Assembly: GCF_002899825.2 (NCBI RefSeq)
Contig: NZ_PPED02000001.1
Location: 186,001 to 250,000, forward strand
Reading direction: 5' to 3'
DNA: 64,000 bases
Source of the DNA: Chryseobacterium phosphatilyticum
Lineage (GTDB): Bacteria; Bacteroidota; Bacteroidia; Flavobacteriales; Weeksellaceae
Numbering within the stretch: the first letter of the stretch is position 1; each line of letters starts with the position of its first letter. The notes under the pieces were generated by a model, which was given only the letters and a program-made list of their open reading frames with translations, made no database searches and was not told where the DNA came from. Made by a program: the position numbers and the translations under genes. Positions 43,888 through 51,858 of the stretch are shown here, one piece after another.

Positions 43888-44448
43888 TTAAAGGCTGTCC
43901 AGTGGTTTTCTATGATGATCTTTTAGTTTTTTGAATTCAGTGGGCGTGAATCCGGTCACGTTACGGAATTGGGAGGATAGATGCTGAACACTTTTATAGC
44001 CCAGTTTTCCCGCAATTTCGGTAAGGTTGAATTCATTATATAAAAGGAGTTCTTTCACTTTTTCAATTTTTTGTAAAATGAAAAATTGTTCTAATGTGAC
44101 ATTCTCGTTTTGCGAGAAAGTTTTGGAAAGGGAACTATAATCCTTATGTAGTTTTGAGCTCAAAAACTCTGAAAGTAAAAAGTCTTCATCAATATCAAGT
44201 TCACTTACTTTTATAATAATGAGTTTTTTTATTTTTTCAATAAGTTGATGAGCAGAATCCATGATTCTTTCAAAGCCGCTTTCAAGGAGGCGATTTTCAA
44301 TAAGCTGCATCTTTTCATCAGGAACATTGGAATCGGTTTCTGCTTCTCCCAATATGACAGAAGTTGTTTTTACATGGGCTGTATTAAAGATGTTTTCAAC
44401 AGCAGCAATGCATCTGTTGCAGACCATGTTCTTTATAAAGATCTTCAT
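43888..44448 (-). CDS. AraC-family regulator with N-terminal metal-ligand (HMA-like) domain
   Basis: A 186-residue protein. The first about 75 residues resemble an HMA domain: MKIFIKNMVCNRCIAAVENIF with the pair Cys10/Cys13. Residues about 80-186 are an AraC HTH domain: LEQFFILQKIEKVKELLLYN, EIAGKLGYKSVQHLSSQFRN and the closing TGFTPTEFKKL. It has no sugar-binding cupin. A metal ligand on an AraC DNA-binding domain suggests copper or related metal sensing, and the copper ATPase gene lies 216 bases downstream on the same strand. It overlaps the upstream thioesterase gene by 4 bases (ATGA). Confidence 0.85.
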   Translation of the reverse strand: MKIFIKNMVCNRCIAAVENIFNTAHVKTTSVILGEAETDSNVPDEKMQLIENRLLESGFERIMDSAHQLIEKIKKLIIIKVSELDIDEDFLLSEFLSSKLHKDYSSLSKTFSQNENVTLEQFFILQKIEKVKELLLYNEFNLTEIAGKLGYKSVQHLSSQFRNVTGFTPTEFKKLKDHHRKPLDSL

Positions 44449-44840
44449 GCTCCGTTGTTTAGCCTGTCTTTTACAAATTCGATCTGTGTTTTACCATGGG
44501 GAGAAGGGTTGCCATCGGCATCAAGATTAACCATTACGATTCTGTCAACTGTAATAATAGTCTGATGGGTCATTTTGTTTCGGACGTCACATTTTAAGGT
44601 GATTGAAGAGGAACCAAAATGGGTGGCCTCAATTCCGATTTCTATAATATCTCCTTGTTTGGCTGAGCTTACAAAGTTGATTTCAGAGATAAACTTTGTA
44701 ACTACTTTTGTGTTTTCCAACTGAATGATGGCATACAAAGCTGCTTCTTCATCGATCCATTGTAAAAGTCTTCCTCCGAAAAGAGAGTGATTAGGATTTA
44801 AATCTTCTGGTTTTACCCATTTTCTTGTATGGTAGTTCAT
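44445..44840 (-). CDS. Acyl-CoA thioesterase (YciA-like hotdog protein)
   Basis: A 131-residue hotdog-fold protein from ATG 44840. An upstream TTG (44864) lies inside the promoter -7 box and is not a start. Seen motifs: NPNHSLFGGRLLQWIDEEAALYA (active-site helix with GG and Asp) and the strand SAKQGDIIEIGIEATHFGSSSITL, both typical of YciA/BACH-type acyl-CoA thioesterases. It hydrolyses acyl-CoA, with preference unknown. Its stop overlaps the AraC start, so they are translationally coupled, though the functional link is unclear. Confidence 0.87.
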   Translation of the reverse strand: MNYHTRKWVKPEDLNPNHSLFGGRLLQWIDEEAALYAIIQLENTKVVTKFISEINFVSSAKQGDIIEIGIEATHFGSSSITLKCDVRNKMTHQTIITVDRIVMVNLDADGNPSPHGKTQIEFVKDRLNNGA

Positions 44841-44861
44841 ATATCTTAATAATTTGTACTG

Positions 44862-44869
44862 CAAATTTA
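44862..44869 (-). promoter_or_regulatory. -7 promoter box TAAATTTG (minus strand)
   Basis: TAnnTTTG match on minus, 21 bases before ATG 44840 of the thioesterase gene. It would drive the thioesterase/AraC pair. Confidence 0.6.
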
Positions 44870-44937
44870 GTGTTAAAACCTGGTGTTATCAAAAGAATCG
44901 TATTTAATGATCTGAAAAGAATTATGCATTTTCTCGA

Positions 44938-45351
44938 TCATTTTCTTTTGGAACGCATTGCTTTTGTTTTTTTGACAGAATGATCTTTTAAGAACTTTTG
45001 ATAGTCTTCACTCTCTACAGGAACCAGACCTACTTTTCCTTCCGGATTATGGTAGATCCCAAATCCGTATCTTTTTGTTAAAGGTGAAGAACGAAGGCAT
45101 GCCTGTCCCCTGGAAAAGAACTTTTCTCTTTCTTTTTCTTTTTCGTTCTCAGAAATGTCATTTTTTATCGCATAGCATTCAAAGATGATATCATCAGAGG
45201 AGTAGGCGTAAGGATGCTTACTGATTTTTTCATATTGAAGACTTGCCAGCGTCTTTTCTTTTTTCTCAGGAGGTATTTTTGCCTGAGTGACAGGGCAGTC
45301 TTCTGCAACTTCTATGAAGGTATTGGTGTAATTGGTGGTGTGCTGTGTCAT
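44938..45351 (-). CDS. DUF6157-family protein
   Basis: A 137-residue cytoplasmic protein from ATG 45351; an upstream GTG start is possible but adds an atypical 11-residue prefix. Family hallmarks are TTNYTNTFIEVAEDCPV near the start, KHPYAYSSDDIIFE in the middle, then the strongly conserved SRGQACLRSSPLTKRYGFGI and the basic tail KKTKAMRSKRK. The role of the family is unknown. It appears to be a single gene. Confidence 0.78.
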   Translation of the reverse strand: MTQHTTNYTNTFIEVAEDCPVTQAKIPPEKKEKTLASLQYEKISKHPYAYSSDDIIFECYAIKNDISENEKEKEREKFFSRGQACLRSSPLTKRYGFGIYHNPEGKVGLVPVESEDYQKFLKDHSVKKTKAMRSKRK

Positions 45352-45407
45352 ATCAATAAAGCATGGATAAAAAATCTGAATCACAAAGATCCATTTTTTG
45401 GGATGTA

Positions 45408-45611
45408 TTATTCTTTATATTCTAAAATTTCTCCCGGCTGGCAGTCGAGTGCTTTACAAATAGCTTCAAGAGTGCTAAAGCGAACAGCCTTTGCTTTGCC
45501 GGTTTTTAAAATAGAGAGATTGGAAAGTGTAAGGTCTACTTTTTCGGAGAGCTCATTCAATGACATTTTTCTTTTCGCCATAATCACATCTAAGTTTACT
45601 ATAATCGGCAT
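45408..45611 (-). CDS. XRE-family (Cro/C1) regulator
   Basis: A 67-residue HTH protein with the YozG-like form MSLNELSEKVDLTLSNLSILKTGKAKAVRFSTLEAICKALDCQPGEIL. It has no other domain. It is 3 bases downstream of the DUF2975 membrane gene on the same strand, a pairing widely seen in bacteria, where the small regulator probably controls the operon. Confidence 0.88.
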   Translation of the reverse strand: MPIIVNLDVIMAKRKMSLNELSEKVDLTLSNLSILKTGKAKAVRFSTLEAICKALDCQPGEILEYKE

Positions 45612-45614
45612 AAT

Positions 45615-46145
45615 CTATATCGTTAAATCGTTTTCGGATTGTATTTCTATTCCTCTCTTAAATACCTGTGCAATGATAAAAATGATTCCTCCAAAAAACA
45701 AATACTCGGCTCCTGAACCTATAAAATCGTATGTGTTACTTAATGGCACTCCTTTTTTAATAAAGTCTTCACTGTAAGAAGTAGCAATTACAGAAAGGAG
45801 ACCAATAGCCAACGCCGAGTAACTGATTTTGATAATAAGCTGCATGATCATTTCGCTGAAAGGAGCTGTTAGATTTAATCTCTGAAAAATCTGAATAACC
45901 AGAAATGCAAGATAGGCTTTATATCCTGCCAGGAAAATAATAAAAGACATCATTGATTTGTAAGAATTTGTATTGTACTGATAGAGTTCGTACAAGTTTA
46001 ATCCCTCATAAAGATTCTTTGCTCCCTCCGGGTTAACAATTGTTATTATAAAGGTAAAGGTAAGTGCACCTGCTTTTATACATGAGCCAATAAAGATGAT
46101 CCAGACAATAACGTTCAAGATAGATAAAATTTTTTGTGTTTTCAT
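45615..46145 (-). CDS. DUF2975-family membrane protein
   Basis: A 176-residue protein with four hydrophobic helices (about 8-32, 63-88, 104-124, 144-165). Layout and the adjoining XRE gene identify DUF2975. Function unknown; the XRE partner suggests a membrane-linked regulatory module. The 246 bases upstream are AT-rich and include the promoter and leader of the RRM gene on the other strand. Confidence 0.82.
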   Translation of the reverse strand: MKTQKILSILNVIVWIIFIGSCIKAGALTFTFIITIVNPEGAKNLYEGLNLYELYQYNTNSYKSMMSFIIFLAGYKAYLAFLVIQIFQRLNLTAPFSEMIMQLIIKISYSALAIGLLSVIATSYSEDFIKKGVPLSNTYDFIGSGAEYLFFGGIIFIIAQVFKRGIEIQSENDLTI

Positions 46146-46305
46146 ATTAATGTATTTTGTTTACGCAAATATCAATAAAAATTTATTGTAAAACAATAAA
46201 TTTTTGCTTTTTTTCAATTAATACGATTTTGTCAATTCAACATAATGAGAGAAATAGTTAAAAAAAGCTTTGATTTGAAGTTTTTAATTGTATCTTGCAT
46301 ACGTT

Positions 46306-46313
46306 TATATTTG
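46306..46313 (+). promoter_or_regulatory. -7 promoter box TATATTTG of the RRM gene
   Basis: TAnnTTTG match 78 bases before ATG 46392, so the RRM gene would have a much longer, U-rich leader than its neighbours. Confidence 0.5.
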
Positions 46314-46391
46314 GAATCAATATTTGTTCATTAATTTATGTTGCTTTTCTTTTATATACCAAATTTTTATTAATTTTTTAATTTATTTAAA

Positions 46392-46745
46392 ATGAACATT
46401 TTTGTTTCAAACATCAATTACGCAACTAAAGAGTATGAGTTGCACGATCTATTCGCAGAATTTGGAGATGTAGCATCTGCCAAAATCGTTACAGACAGAG
46501 AAACTGGTCGTTCCAGAGGTTTCGGTTTCATAGAAATGGGTGATGAAGAAGGACAGCAGGCTATTGAGGCTCTTAACCAAAAGGAATTCAACGGAAAAGC
46601 TTTGAATGTATCTGAAGCTAAACCAAGAGAAGAGAAGCCAAGAAGAAGCTTCGATAACAACAGAGGTGGAGGTTATGGTAACAACAACAATAGAGGCGGA
46701 GGCTTTGGTGGTAACAACCGAGGCGGAGGCGGAAATCGTTGGTAA
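46392..46745 (+). CDS. RRM RNA-binding protein with glycine-rich tail
   Basis: A 117-residue protein. Residues 1-80 form one RRM: RNP2 is IFVSNINY and RNP1 is RSRGFGFIEM. The tail (about 88-117) is GGGYGNNNNRGGGFGGNN-like, RG/GG-rich, as in bacterial cold-induced RNA-binding proteins from cyanobacteria and Bacteroidetes. It probably binds and remodels mRNA in the cold. The about 78-base leader after the promoter box is also typical of cold-shock genes, though no specific motif was identified. Confidence 0.93.
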   Translation: MNIFVSNINYATKEYELHDLFAEFGDVASAKIVTDRETGRSRGFGFIEMGDEEGQQAIEALNQKEFNGKALNVSEAKPREEKPRRSFDNNRGGGYGNNNNRGGGFGGNNRGGGGNRW

Positions 46746-46752
46746 AAATATG

Positions 46753-46777
46753 AAGCGGCTTTTAGCCGCTTTTTTTA
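46753..46777 (+). terminator. Terminator of the RRM gene
   Basis: AAGCGGCT (46753-46760), TTT, AGCCGCTT (46764-46771), then T-run. Confidence 0.9.
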
Positions 46778-46863
46778 TGAAGTATGATGAAACTTTTGAT
46801 GTTTGCAATATACTTTGTACTGAGAAGTAAAGTCAAATGTAAAAGACTTAGTTCTTAATAGAT

Positions 46864-46903
46864 AAAAAAAGAGCTGTTTCAAATATTGAAACAGCTCTTT
46901 TTT
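46864..46903. terminator. Terminator of the DUF4153 gene
   Basis: GAGCTGTTTCA (46871-46881), loop AATAT, TGAAACAGCTC (46887-46897), with A7 before and T7 after. It overlaps the gene's stop region. Confidence 0.85.
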
Positions 46904-48693
46904 TATTTCAGTTTGACTAATATATAGACGTCTCCGCAATAGATATTATCTCTATGGTTATAGGTATCTCTCTCTTTTGTAATTTGTTTCATAATAATCC
47001 TGATATGGTATTTTCCAAGATCATCTTCCATGGTAATATCAGGTACATGTATGGTTCCGGTTTTACCTTTATTTTCCTCAAAAAGTTTCATGATCATAGG
47101 TCCTGCATTTATTTCATCTTTGTTATTGAGCACGATCTTGAATGAAGATTTTTCAGTAAGCTGATCTATTATTTTAAATTGATCGTCATTGAGTTTTTGT
47201 GATTCCTGATTATAGCCGGATACATTGAAGAAATATTGATAATCATCAATTTTGATGGCTTGTTGCTCAGAAAGAATCACAAGTCGCTCTGTCTCATAAG
47301 AATTATTTTTTGACGTCTTATGTACATTGGTAAACTTTCCCTGAATATCATATCGGATGGTGTAAAAGCTCCCTTTATCAATATTTTTTTTCAAATCAAC
47401 CTTGTCTTTTTTGCTGAGCATATTAAGTATAAATTCAGTCTGTTTTCTTTCAGCCAGAAACTCGAATTTACCAGCTATTTCATCTCTTACGGTATCAGTA
47501 ATTTTCTTTTGAAAGTTTATAGTACCCTCATGTAATAGCTGTTGTTGATTTAATACTTTTAACAGCTCTGATCTTTGACTTCTCTTGGCTACACTAAAGG
47601 CATTTAAATAAGGGAAAATCAAGGCAAAAGTGCCAAACAGGAATAAGCTGACCGGAATAAATTTTATAGTGGCCTTTTTATTGAAAACAAAATAGATTAC
47701 AATACTTAGTAACCATAGAGCCAGAAGGAGTACAAAATATCTTGGCTCTGTATATCCGTACTCTAGAATTCTTGTGAAAATAGCGATGAAAAGCAGCGCT
47801 ATCAAAGGAAGGATGGTATAATAAAATGCTTTAGAAAATATTTTAACCCATGATTTAGCATTTTCTTCCTTTAATGGATGAACGAGAAGTAACGCTAAAA
47901 TTCCCACTATACTATATGCTAAAATCAGATATGAAACCCAGCCTCTTGGAAGTTGCCAGTTCATCAGAATTTTAAATGAGTAGAAATAAAGAATAACTAC
48001 ATAGATTAATAATAATGGGATTAAAATAAACTGAGTGAAAAACTTTAATATAACCGGGTATGTTCCGTCTTTTTCCAAATTGGATAGTCCTTTGTCATTG
48101 AACAAAAGAAAGATAAAAGAGCTTCCGAAGATGGCAAGGACAAAAAATGTATCTCTATACAGTTTATCATTAAAATGGAAATCAAAAAGCTTATCAATGG
48201 CTAAAATGGCAAGTTCTACACCACCGGTTAAAACCCCTGTAAATACCCCTGTGAGGAAAATATTGATAAAAAGGTTTTTGTTGTATTGCCAAAATCCCAG
48301 TTCTTTATTTTTTTGTAAAAATGGAATGAAAGAAACTAATAAGTGCATCAGAATCGCCATAACGATAATGAGATAGGAATAGTCTTCTGTAAAATCACTT
48401 TGTTTGCCCGGAAGAATATTGTAAAAACCGATAAGAAAGGCAACTCCTGATATTTGTAACAGAAGTTCTTTACCTACTCTCTGTGAAAGCATTTTTAATG
48501 CAAACATCAAAGAAATTCCAAGACTGGTACAAATGGTAAATTTTGAATAGGTAATAAACAGATCAGACTGATAGCTGGTTTCAATCATACAAATTGCCCC
48601 GACAGAAGCTAATATAGCCATTACCAGAACGACAGGATAACGGAAAATGACTTCATTGGTCCGGCTTAAAGTTTCCTGAAATTTTGTTTTCAT
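46903..48693 (-). CDS. DUF4153-family membrane protein
   Basis: A 596-residue protein with about ten to twelve hydrophobic helices in the N-terminal two-thirds and a soluble C-terminal part (about 380-596, predicted periplasmic or cytoplasmic beta-rich domain). It matches the DUF4153 layout, including the segment LAILAIDKLFDFHF. Function unknown. It is the last gene of a three-gene operon after PAP2 and BlaI-like genes, spaced 19 bases from the latter. Confidence 0.8.
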   Translation of the reverse strand: MKTKFQETLSRTNEVIFRYPVVLVMAILASVGAICMIETSYQSDLFITYSKFTICTSLGISLMFALKMLSQRVGKELLLQISGVAFLIGFYNILPGKQSDFTEDYSYLIIVMAILMHLLVSFIPFLQKNKELGFWQYNKNLFINIFLTGVFTGVLTGGVELAILAIDKLFDFHFNDKLYRDTFFVLAIFGSSFIFLLFNDKGLSNLEKDGTYPVILKFFTQFILIPLLLIYVVILYFYSFKILMNWQLPRGWVSYLILAYSIVGILALLLVHPLKEENAKSWVKIFSKAFYYTILPLIALLFIAIFTRILEYGYTEPRYFVLLLALWLLSIVIYFVFNKKATIKFIPVSLFLFGTFALIFPYLNAFSVAKRSQRSELLKVLNQQQLLHEGTINFQKKITDTVRDEIAGKFEFLAERKQTEFILNMLSKKDKVDLKKNIDKGSFYTIRYDIQGKFTNVHKTSKNNSYETERLVILSEQQAIKIDDYQYFFNVSGYNQESQKLNDDQFKIIDQLTEKSSFKIVLNNKDEINAGPMIMKLFEENKGKTGTIHVPDITMEDDLGKYHIRIIMKQITKERDTYNHRDNIYCGDVYILVKLK

Positions 48694-48712
48694 GATTTGG
48701 TGTTTCTATGAT

Positions 48713-49219
48713 TTATTCTTTCTTTTTCTTCTTCTTTTTATCCTTCTCCTTGTCTTTCTCTTTTTCTTTTGTCTTGGTTTTCTTCTCTTTTTTCGGATTT
48801 AAAATTTCTTCCGCGATTTCGAACTTCGGTTCTTCAATTTTTACAGGTTTAGTCGGCTTAATTTCTATTTTAAGATCGAAATACCCTTTTAAATCATTCT
48901 GCGTTACTAACTTTTCGTTAAAGAGAAACTCAAGAATTTCTTTTCCTGAATTATTAAAGAAATTGTGCGAAAGTTCCTTTAACAGAAACTTTTTATAATT
49001 TTCAAAAGGAACAATAACTGTATATTTAAAGATTCTCCCTTCTTTTACAGTGGACAAATAACCTTTTTCAACTAATATTTTCAGATAGGTAGAAACCGTA
49101 TTCTGGTGCGGTTTTGGTTCCGGATGCTGTTCCATAACGTCCTTCAGATAGAAAGATTCCATTTTCCAAAACAGCTTCATAAAGTTTTCTTCTGCGGCAG
49201 TAAGATGATTGATTTTCAT
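48713..49219 (-). CDS. BlaI/MecI/CopY-family repressor with Lys-rich tail
   Basis: A 168-residue protein from ATG 49219; the longer frame upstream reads into the PAP2 gene and is rejected. The winged-helix domain (about 1-80) is BlaI-like: LTAAEENFMKLFWKMESFYLKDVMEQH, then NTVSTYLKILVEKGYLSTVKEGRIFKYT. A C-terminal half with a linker follows and the last about 32 residues are nearly all Lys and Glu (KEKKTKTKEKEKDKEKDK). No BlaR sensor or beta-lactamase gene is near. It lies 8 bases after the PAP2 gene and 19 before the DUF4153 gene. Confidence 0.82.
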   Translation of the reverse strand: MKINHLTAAEENFMKLFWKMESFYLKDVMEQHPEPKPHQNTVSTYLKILVEKGYLSTVKEGRIFKYTVIVPFENYKKFLLKELSHNFFNNSGKEILEFLFNEKLVTQNDLKGYFDLKIEIKPTKPVKIEEPKFEIAEEILNPKKEKKTKTKEKEKDKEKDKKKKKKKE

Positions 49220-49227
49220 AGAATTTC

Positions 49228-49830
49228 TTAATGTTGAAATTGAATATTGCAATAAAGATATATAAAAGATACCATAAAAGCTATTCCAGCGCCCATAAAT
49301 ACCTCTTTTACGGTATGTCTTTTCAAGATAATTCTGGTAATACCAACCAAAATAGCTATTCCCAGCCATACCAGACCCATTTTCCAGTCTAATGTGAAAA
49401 ATAATGCGGCAACAAATATATTAAATGCGGTGTGCATTGAACTTTTAATAAAAAGATTGCTGATCTGAAGGGCGAAAAGAAGGATTAAAATAAACAGCAT
49501 CACCAGATCAACATAACCATTCCTTATATAATGAAAGACCAGGTAAGCAATAACACAGGCAGCGATAAAAAGGTAAAGTGTTTTTCTCTGAACCCTGTTC
49601 GATACATCCATATTGGTATATCTTCCTGTTTTTACATTCCATACCAGCCAGATAACAGTAGGAGTAATAATCATTAATAATACAGGAAGAAAATAGAGAA
49701 GAGAATCTTTCAGGGTATATTCTTTACTACTCATATATATAAAAAAGATAACCAAAGAAACAAGAGGGTTAAAAAAGTCGGAAATGACTTTCGAAGTTTT
49801 GTGTAACAATGAAGACTGTTTTTCTTCCAT
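49228..49830 (-). CDS. PAP2-family membrane phosphatase
   Basis: A 200-residue membrane protein from ATG 49830 with about five hydrophobic helices. Phosphatase-superfamily motifs are the weak KTGRYTNMDVSNR, the SSMHT (Ser-x-x-His) and the IILKRHTVKEVFMGA (Arg...His). These match the C1-C3 order of PAP2 phosphatases acting on lipid phosphates such as undecaprenyl pyrophosphate or PA. The catalytic set is only partly convincing. It is the first gene of a PAP2/BlaI/DUF4153 operon with its own promoter. Confidence 0.75.
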   Translation of the reverse strand: MEEKQSSLLHKTSKVISDFFNPLVSLVIFFIYMSSKEYTLKDSLLYFLPVLLMIITPTVIWLVWNVKTGRYTNMDVSNRVQRKTLYLFIAACVIAYLVFHYIRNGYVDLVMLFILILLFALQISNLFIKSSMHTAFNIFVAALFFTLDWKMGLVWLGIAILVGITRIILKRHTVKEVFMGAGIAFMVSFIYLYCNIQFQH

Positions 49831-49846
49831 ATTCAAGTTTAAAGGT

Positions 49847-49877
49847 CAAATATAAGATTATAACCCCAAAAAACCAA
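49847..49877 (-). promoter_or_regulatory. Promoter TTG-N20-TATATTTG of the PAP2/BlaI/DUF4153 operon
   Basis: On minus: TTG (49875-49877), 20-base spacer, TATATTTG (49847-49854), 16 bases before ATG 49830. Confidence 0.65.
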
Positions 49878-49999
49878 TGAAGCTGGCGTACTGAAATATT
49901 AATGACACTTTAGAAATAAAATCTTTTACCATGCTTATATATTGTCATGAAATTTTTAATTTTATTTATCTTGTATAAAGGGATAAATGTAATAATACC

Positions 50000-50430
50000 A
50001 TGAAAGAACTAATTGCCATTTTCTTGATTATTCTGTCCGGTACTGGCTTCGGACAAAAGTTCCCTGAAACAGAGTTTTCTCCTGTGAAACTTCCTGTTCA
50101 TCAACTAAGAATTTATGAAATCCCCAAAGAAAACAGACAGGTTTTTCTGGATAGGTTAAAGATCATGCCCTTAGATTAATGAAAAAGTATGGTTTTACAA
50201 TAGTAGCTATTTGGGAAGCAGAGGTGAATGAAAAAACTGAATTTGTTTATTTGCTTGAATGAAAAGATGAAGTTTCTATGAAAACAGCATGGGAAGGGTT
50301 TATGTCAGACAGGGAATGGAAGAAAATTAAAGCGGAAACTGCGAAGCTGCATGGCAATTTTGTTAATACTATTGAAGACCGGACTCTGAAATTAACAGAA
50401 TTTTCACCACAAAAGAACCTATTGAAATAA
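50000..50430 (+). pseudogene. NIPSNAP-family pseudogene (one-base deletion and TGA stop)
   Basis: ATG 50000 opens a signal peptide (MKELIAIFLIILSGTGFGQ) and the NIPSNAP start VHQLRIYEIPKENRQVFLDR, then the frame runs into TAA. Near 50155, inserting one T restores DRFKDHALRLMKKYGF and the frame continues through IVAIWEAEVNEKTEFVYLLE. A TGA at 50260-50262 replaces the expected Trp of an LLEWKD segment, after which SMKTAWEGFMSDREWKKIKAET and the C-terminus to TAA 50428 are intact. So there is one frameshift and one nonsense change in an otherwise well-kept gene. The gene's function (NIPSNAP proteins are small dimeric proteins with unclear roles) is lost unless recoding occurs. Confidence 0.88.
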
Positions 50431-50702
50431 CCAAAAGATATGTTAACGATAATTAAAGATAAAAGAAGAAGGGAATAAAATTGAATGTGTTTTTGATGTT
50501 AGAGTATTATTCATTATTCCAGAGAATCCGTACAGACAGGTAGATTCTTTATATATGCCAATATGAAAACATGAAGAAGGATCTTGCTGTACAATCTTTT
50601 TGAAGGGTCGAAAATTAATAATAATCCATTCGGCCTGCAAGTAGATTTTACAGAAAAATCGAAAAGTTACTTATGCATACAATAAAAACAAAGTTTTTTT
50701 CA
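50431..50702. other. 272 bases of possible decayed coding sequence
   Basis: The plus-strand frame reads ECVFDVRVLFIIPENPYRQV and on through KHEEGSCC before and after an in-frame TGA, then hits TAG. The composition resembles coding more than spacer, but no family is recognised. It could be the tail of the decayed NIPSNAP locus or a separate dead gene. Confidence 0.35.
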
Positions 50703-50710
50703 TAATTTTG
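50703..50710 (+). promoter_or_regulatory. -7 promoter box TAATTTTG of pdhA
   Basis: TAnnTTTG match 37 bases before ATG 50748. Confidence 0.6.
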
Positions 50711-50747
50711 CTCAACTATTTCATAATAAAAAAGCAAGAGCTAACAC

Positions 50748-51749
50748 ATGAAAGAATTTTCTAAAGAGGTATACCTGAAGTGGTATGAAGATATGACAAT
50801 GTGGAGAAGGTTTGAAGACAAATGCCGTTCTCTTTATCTAAAACAAAAGATCAGAGGGTTTTTACATTTGTATAACGGGCAGGAAGCAATCCCTGCCGGA
50901 TTCACACATGCAATGGATTTAACCAAAGACAGTATGATTACTGCTTACAGATGCCACATCCATCCAATGGCGATGGGAGTAGATCCTAAAAGAATCATGG
51001 CTGAACTTTGTGGTAAAGCTACCGGAACATCCGGAGGTATGGGTGGGTCTATGCACATTTTCAGTAAAGAACACCGTTTCTATGGAGGACATGGGATTGT
51101 AGGAGGACAAATTCCTTTGGGAGCAGGTATTGCTTTTGCAGATAAGTATTTCGACAGAAAAGCGGTAAACATTTGTTTCTTCGGAGACGGTGCTGCCAGA
51201 CAAGGTTCTTTACATGAAACATTCAACATGGCAATGAACTGGAAGCTTCCTGTAGTATTTGTTGTAGAAAACAACCAGTATGCGATGGGAACTTCTGTAA
51301 AAAGAACAGCCAACCACGAAGATATCTATAAATTAGGATTAGGATATGAAATGCCTTGCCTTGCCGTAGATGCAATGGATCCGGAGAAAGTAGCTGAAGC
51401 TGCTTACGAAGCGATTGAAAGAGCAAGAAGAGGAGATGGGCCAACGTTCATCGAAGCAAGAACCTACCGTTACAGAGGACACTCTATGTCTGATGCTGAG
51501 CCATACAGATCCAAAGAAGAAGTAGCTATTCATAAAAATGATGACCCAATTGAATTGGTGAAACATAGAATTCTTGAAAACGGATGGGCTACAGAAGCTG
51601 AATTGGAAACTATGGATAACAAATCAAGAGATTTCGTTGATGAATGTATCGAATTCATGGAAAACTCTCCTTATCCTGAGGCTGAAAAAATTTATGAGTA
51701 TGTATATGCTCAGGAAAATTATCCATTCCTAGACAAATTAGAAAACTAA
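50748..51749 (+). CDS. pdhA: Pyruvate dehydrogenase E1 component, alpha subunit
   Basis: A 333-residue subunit of the pyruvate dehydrogenase complex. The thiamin-pyrophosphate motif is FFGDGAARQGSLHETFNMA ... VVENNQYAMGTS. The N-terminal WYEDMTMWRRFEDKCR and the Ser-phosphorylation-loop-like segment TYRYRGHSMSDAEPYR are both typical of E1-alpha. It pairs with an E1-beta subunit, which is not encoded here between this gene and E2 and must lie elsewhere, as is common in Bacteroidetes. The E2 gene follows after 109 bases that contain an inverted repeat. Confidence 0.94.
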   Translation: MKEFSKEVYLKWYEDMTMWRRFEDKCRSLYLKQKIRGFLHLYNGQEAIPAGFTHAMDLTKDSMITAYRCHIHPMAMGVDPKRIMAELCGKATGTSGGMGGSMHIFSKEHRFYGGHGIVGGQIPLGAGIAFADKYFDRKAVNICFFGDGAARQGSLHETFNMAMNWKLPVVFVVENNQYAMGTSVKRTANHEDIYKLGLGYEMPCLAVDAMDPEKVAEAAYEAIERARRGDGPTFIEARTYRYRGHSMSDAEPYRSKEEVAIHKNDDPIELVKHRILENGWATEAELETMDNKSRDFVDECIEFMENSPYPEAEKIYEYVYAQENYPFLDKLEN

Positions 51750-51769
51750 ACGATAATGAGTTAATTTGA

Positions 51770-51833
51770 CAATTTGAAAACTTGGAAATGAGATGATAAT
51801 CCATCCTTTTTTAATTTTCAGATTTTCAAATTG
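51770..51833. repeat. Inverted repeat between pdhA and pdhC
   Basis: CAATTTGAAAA (51770-51780) pairs perfectly with TTTTCAAATTG (51823-51833), and further short 'AATTTTCAAATT' words follow. It resembles a degenerate intergenic repeat. Confidence 0.55.
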
Positions 51834-51858
51834 CTAAATTTTCAAATTAAAATAAATT

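Noticed and set aside
50443..50640. 65-codon minus-strand frame
   Set aside because: It is antisense to a plus-strand decayed frame and shows no recognisable motif or promoter.
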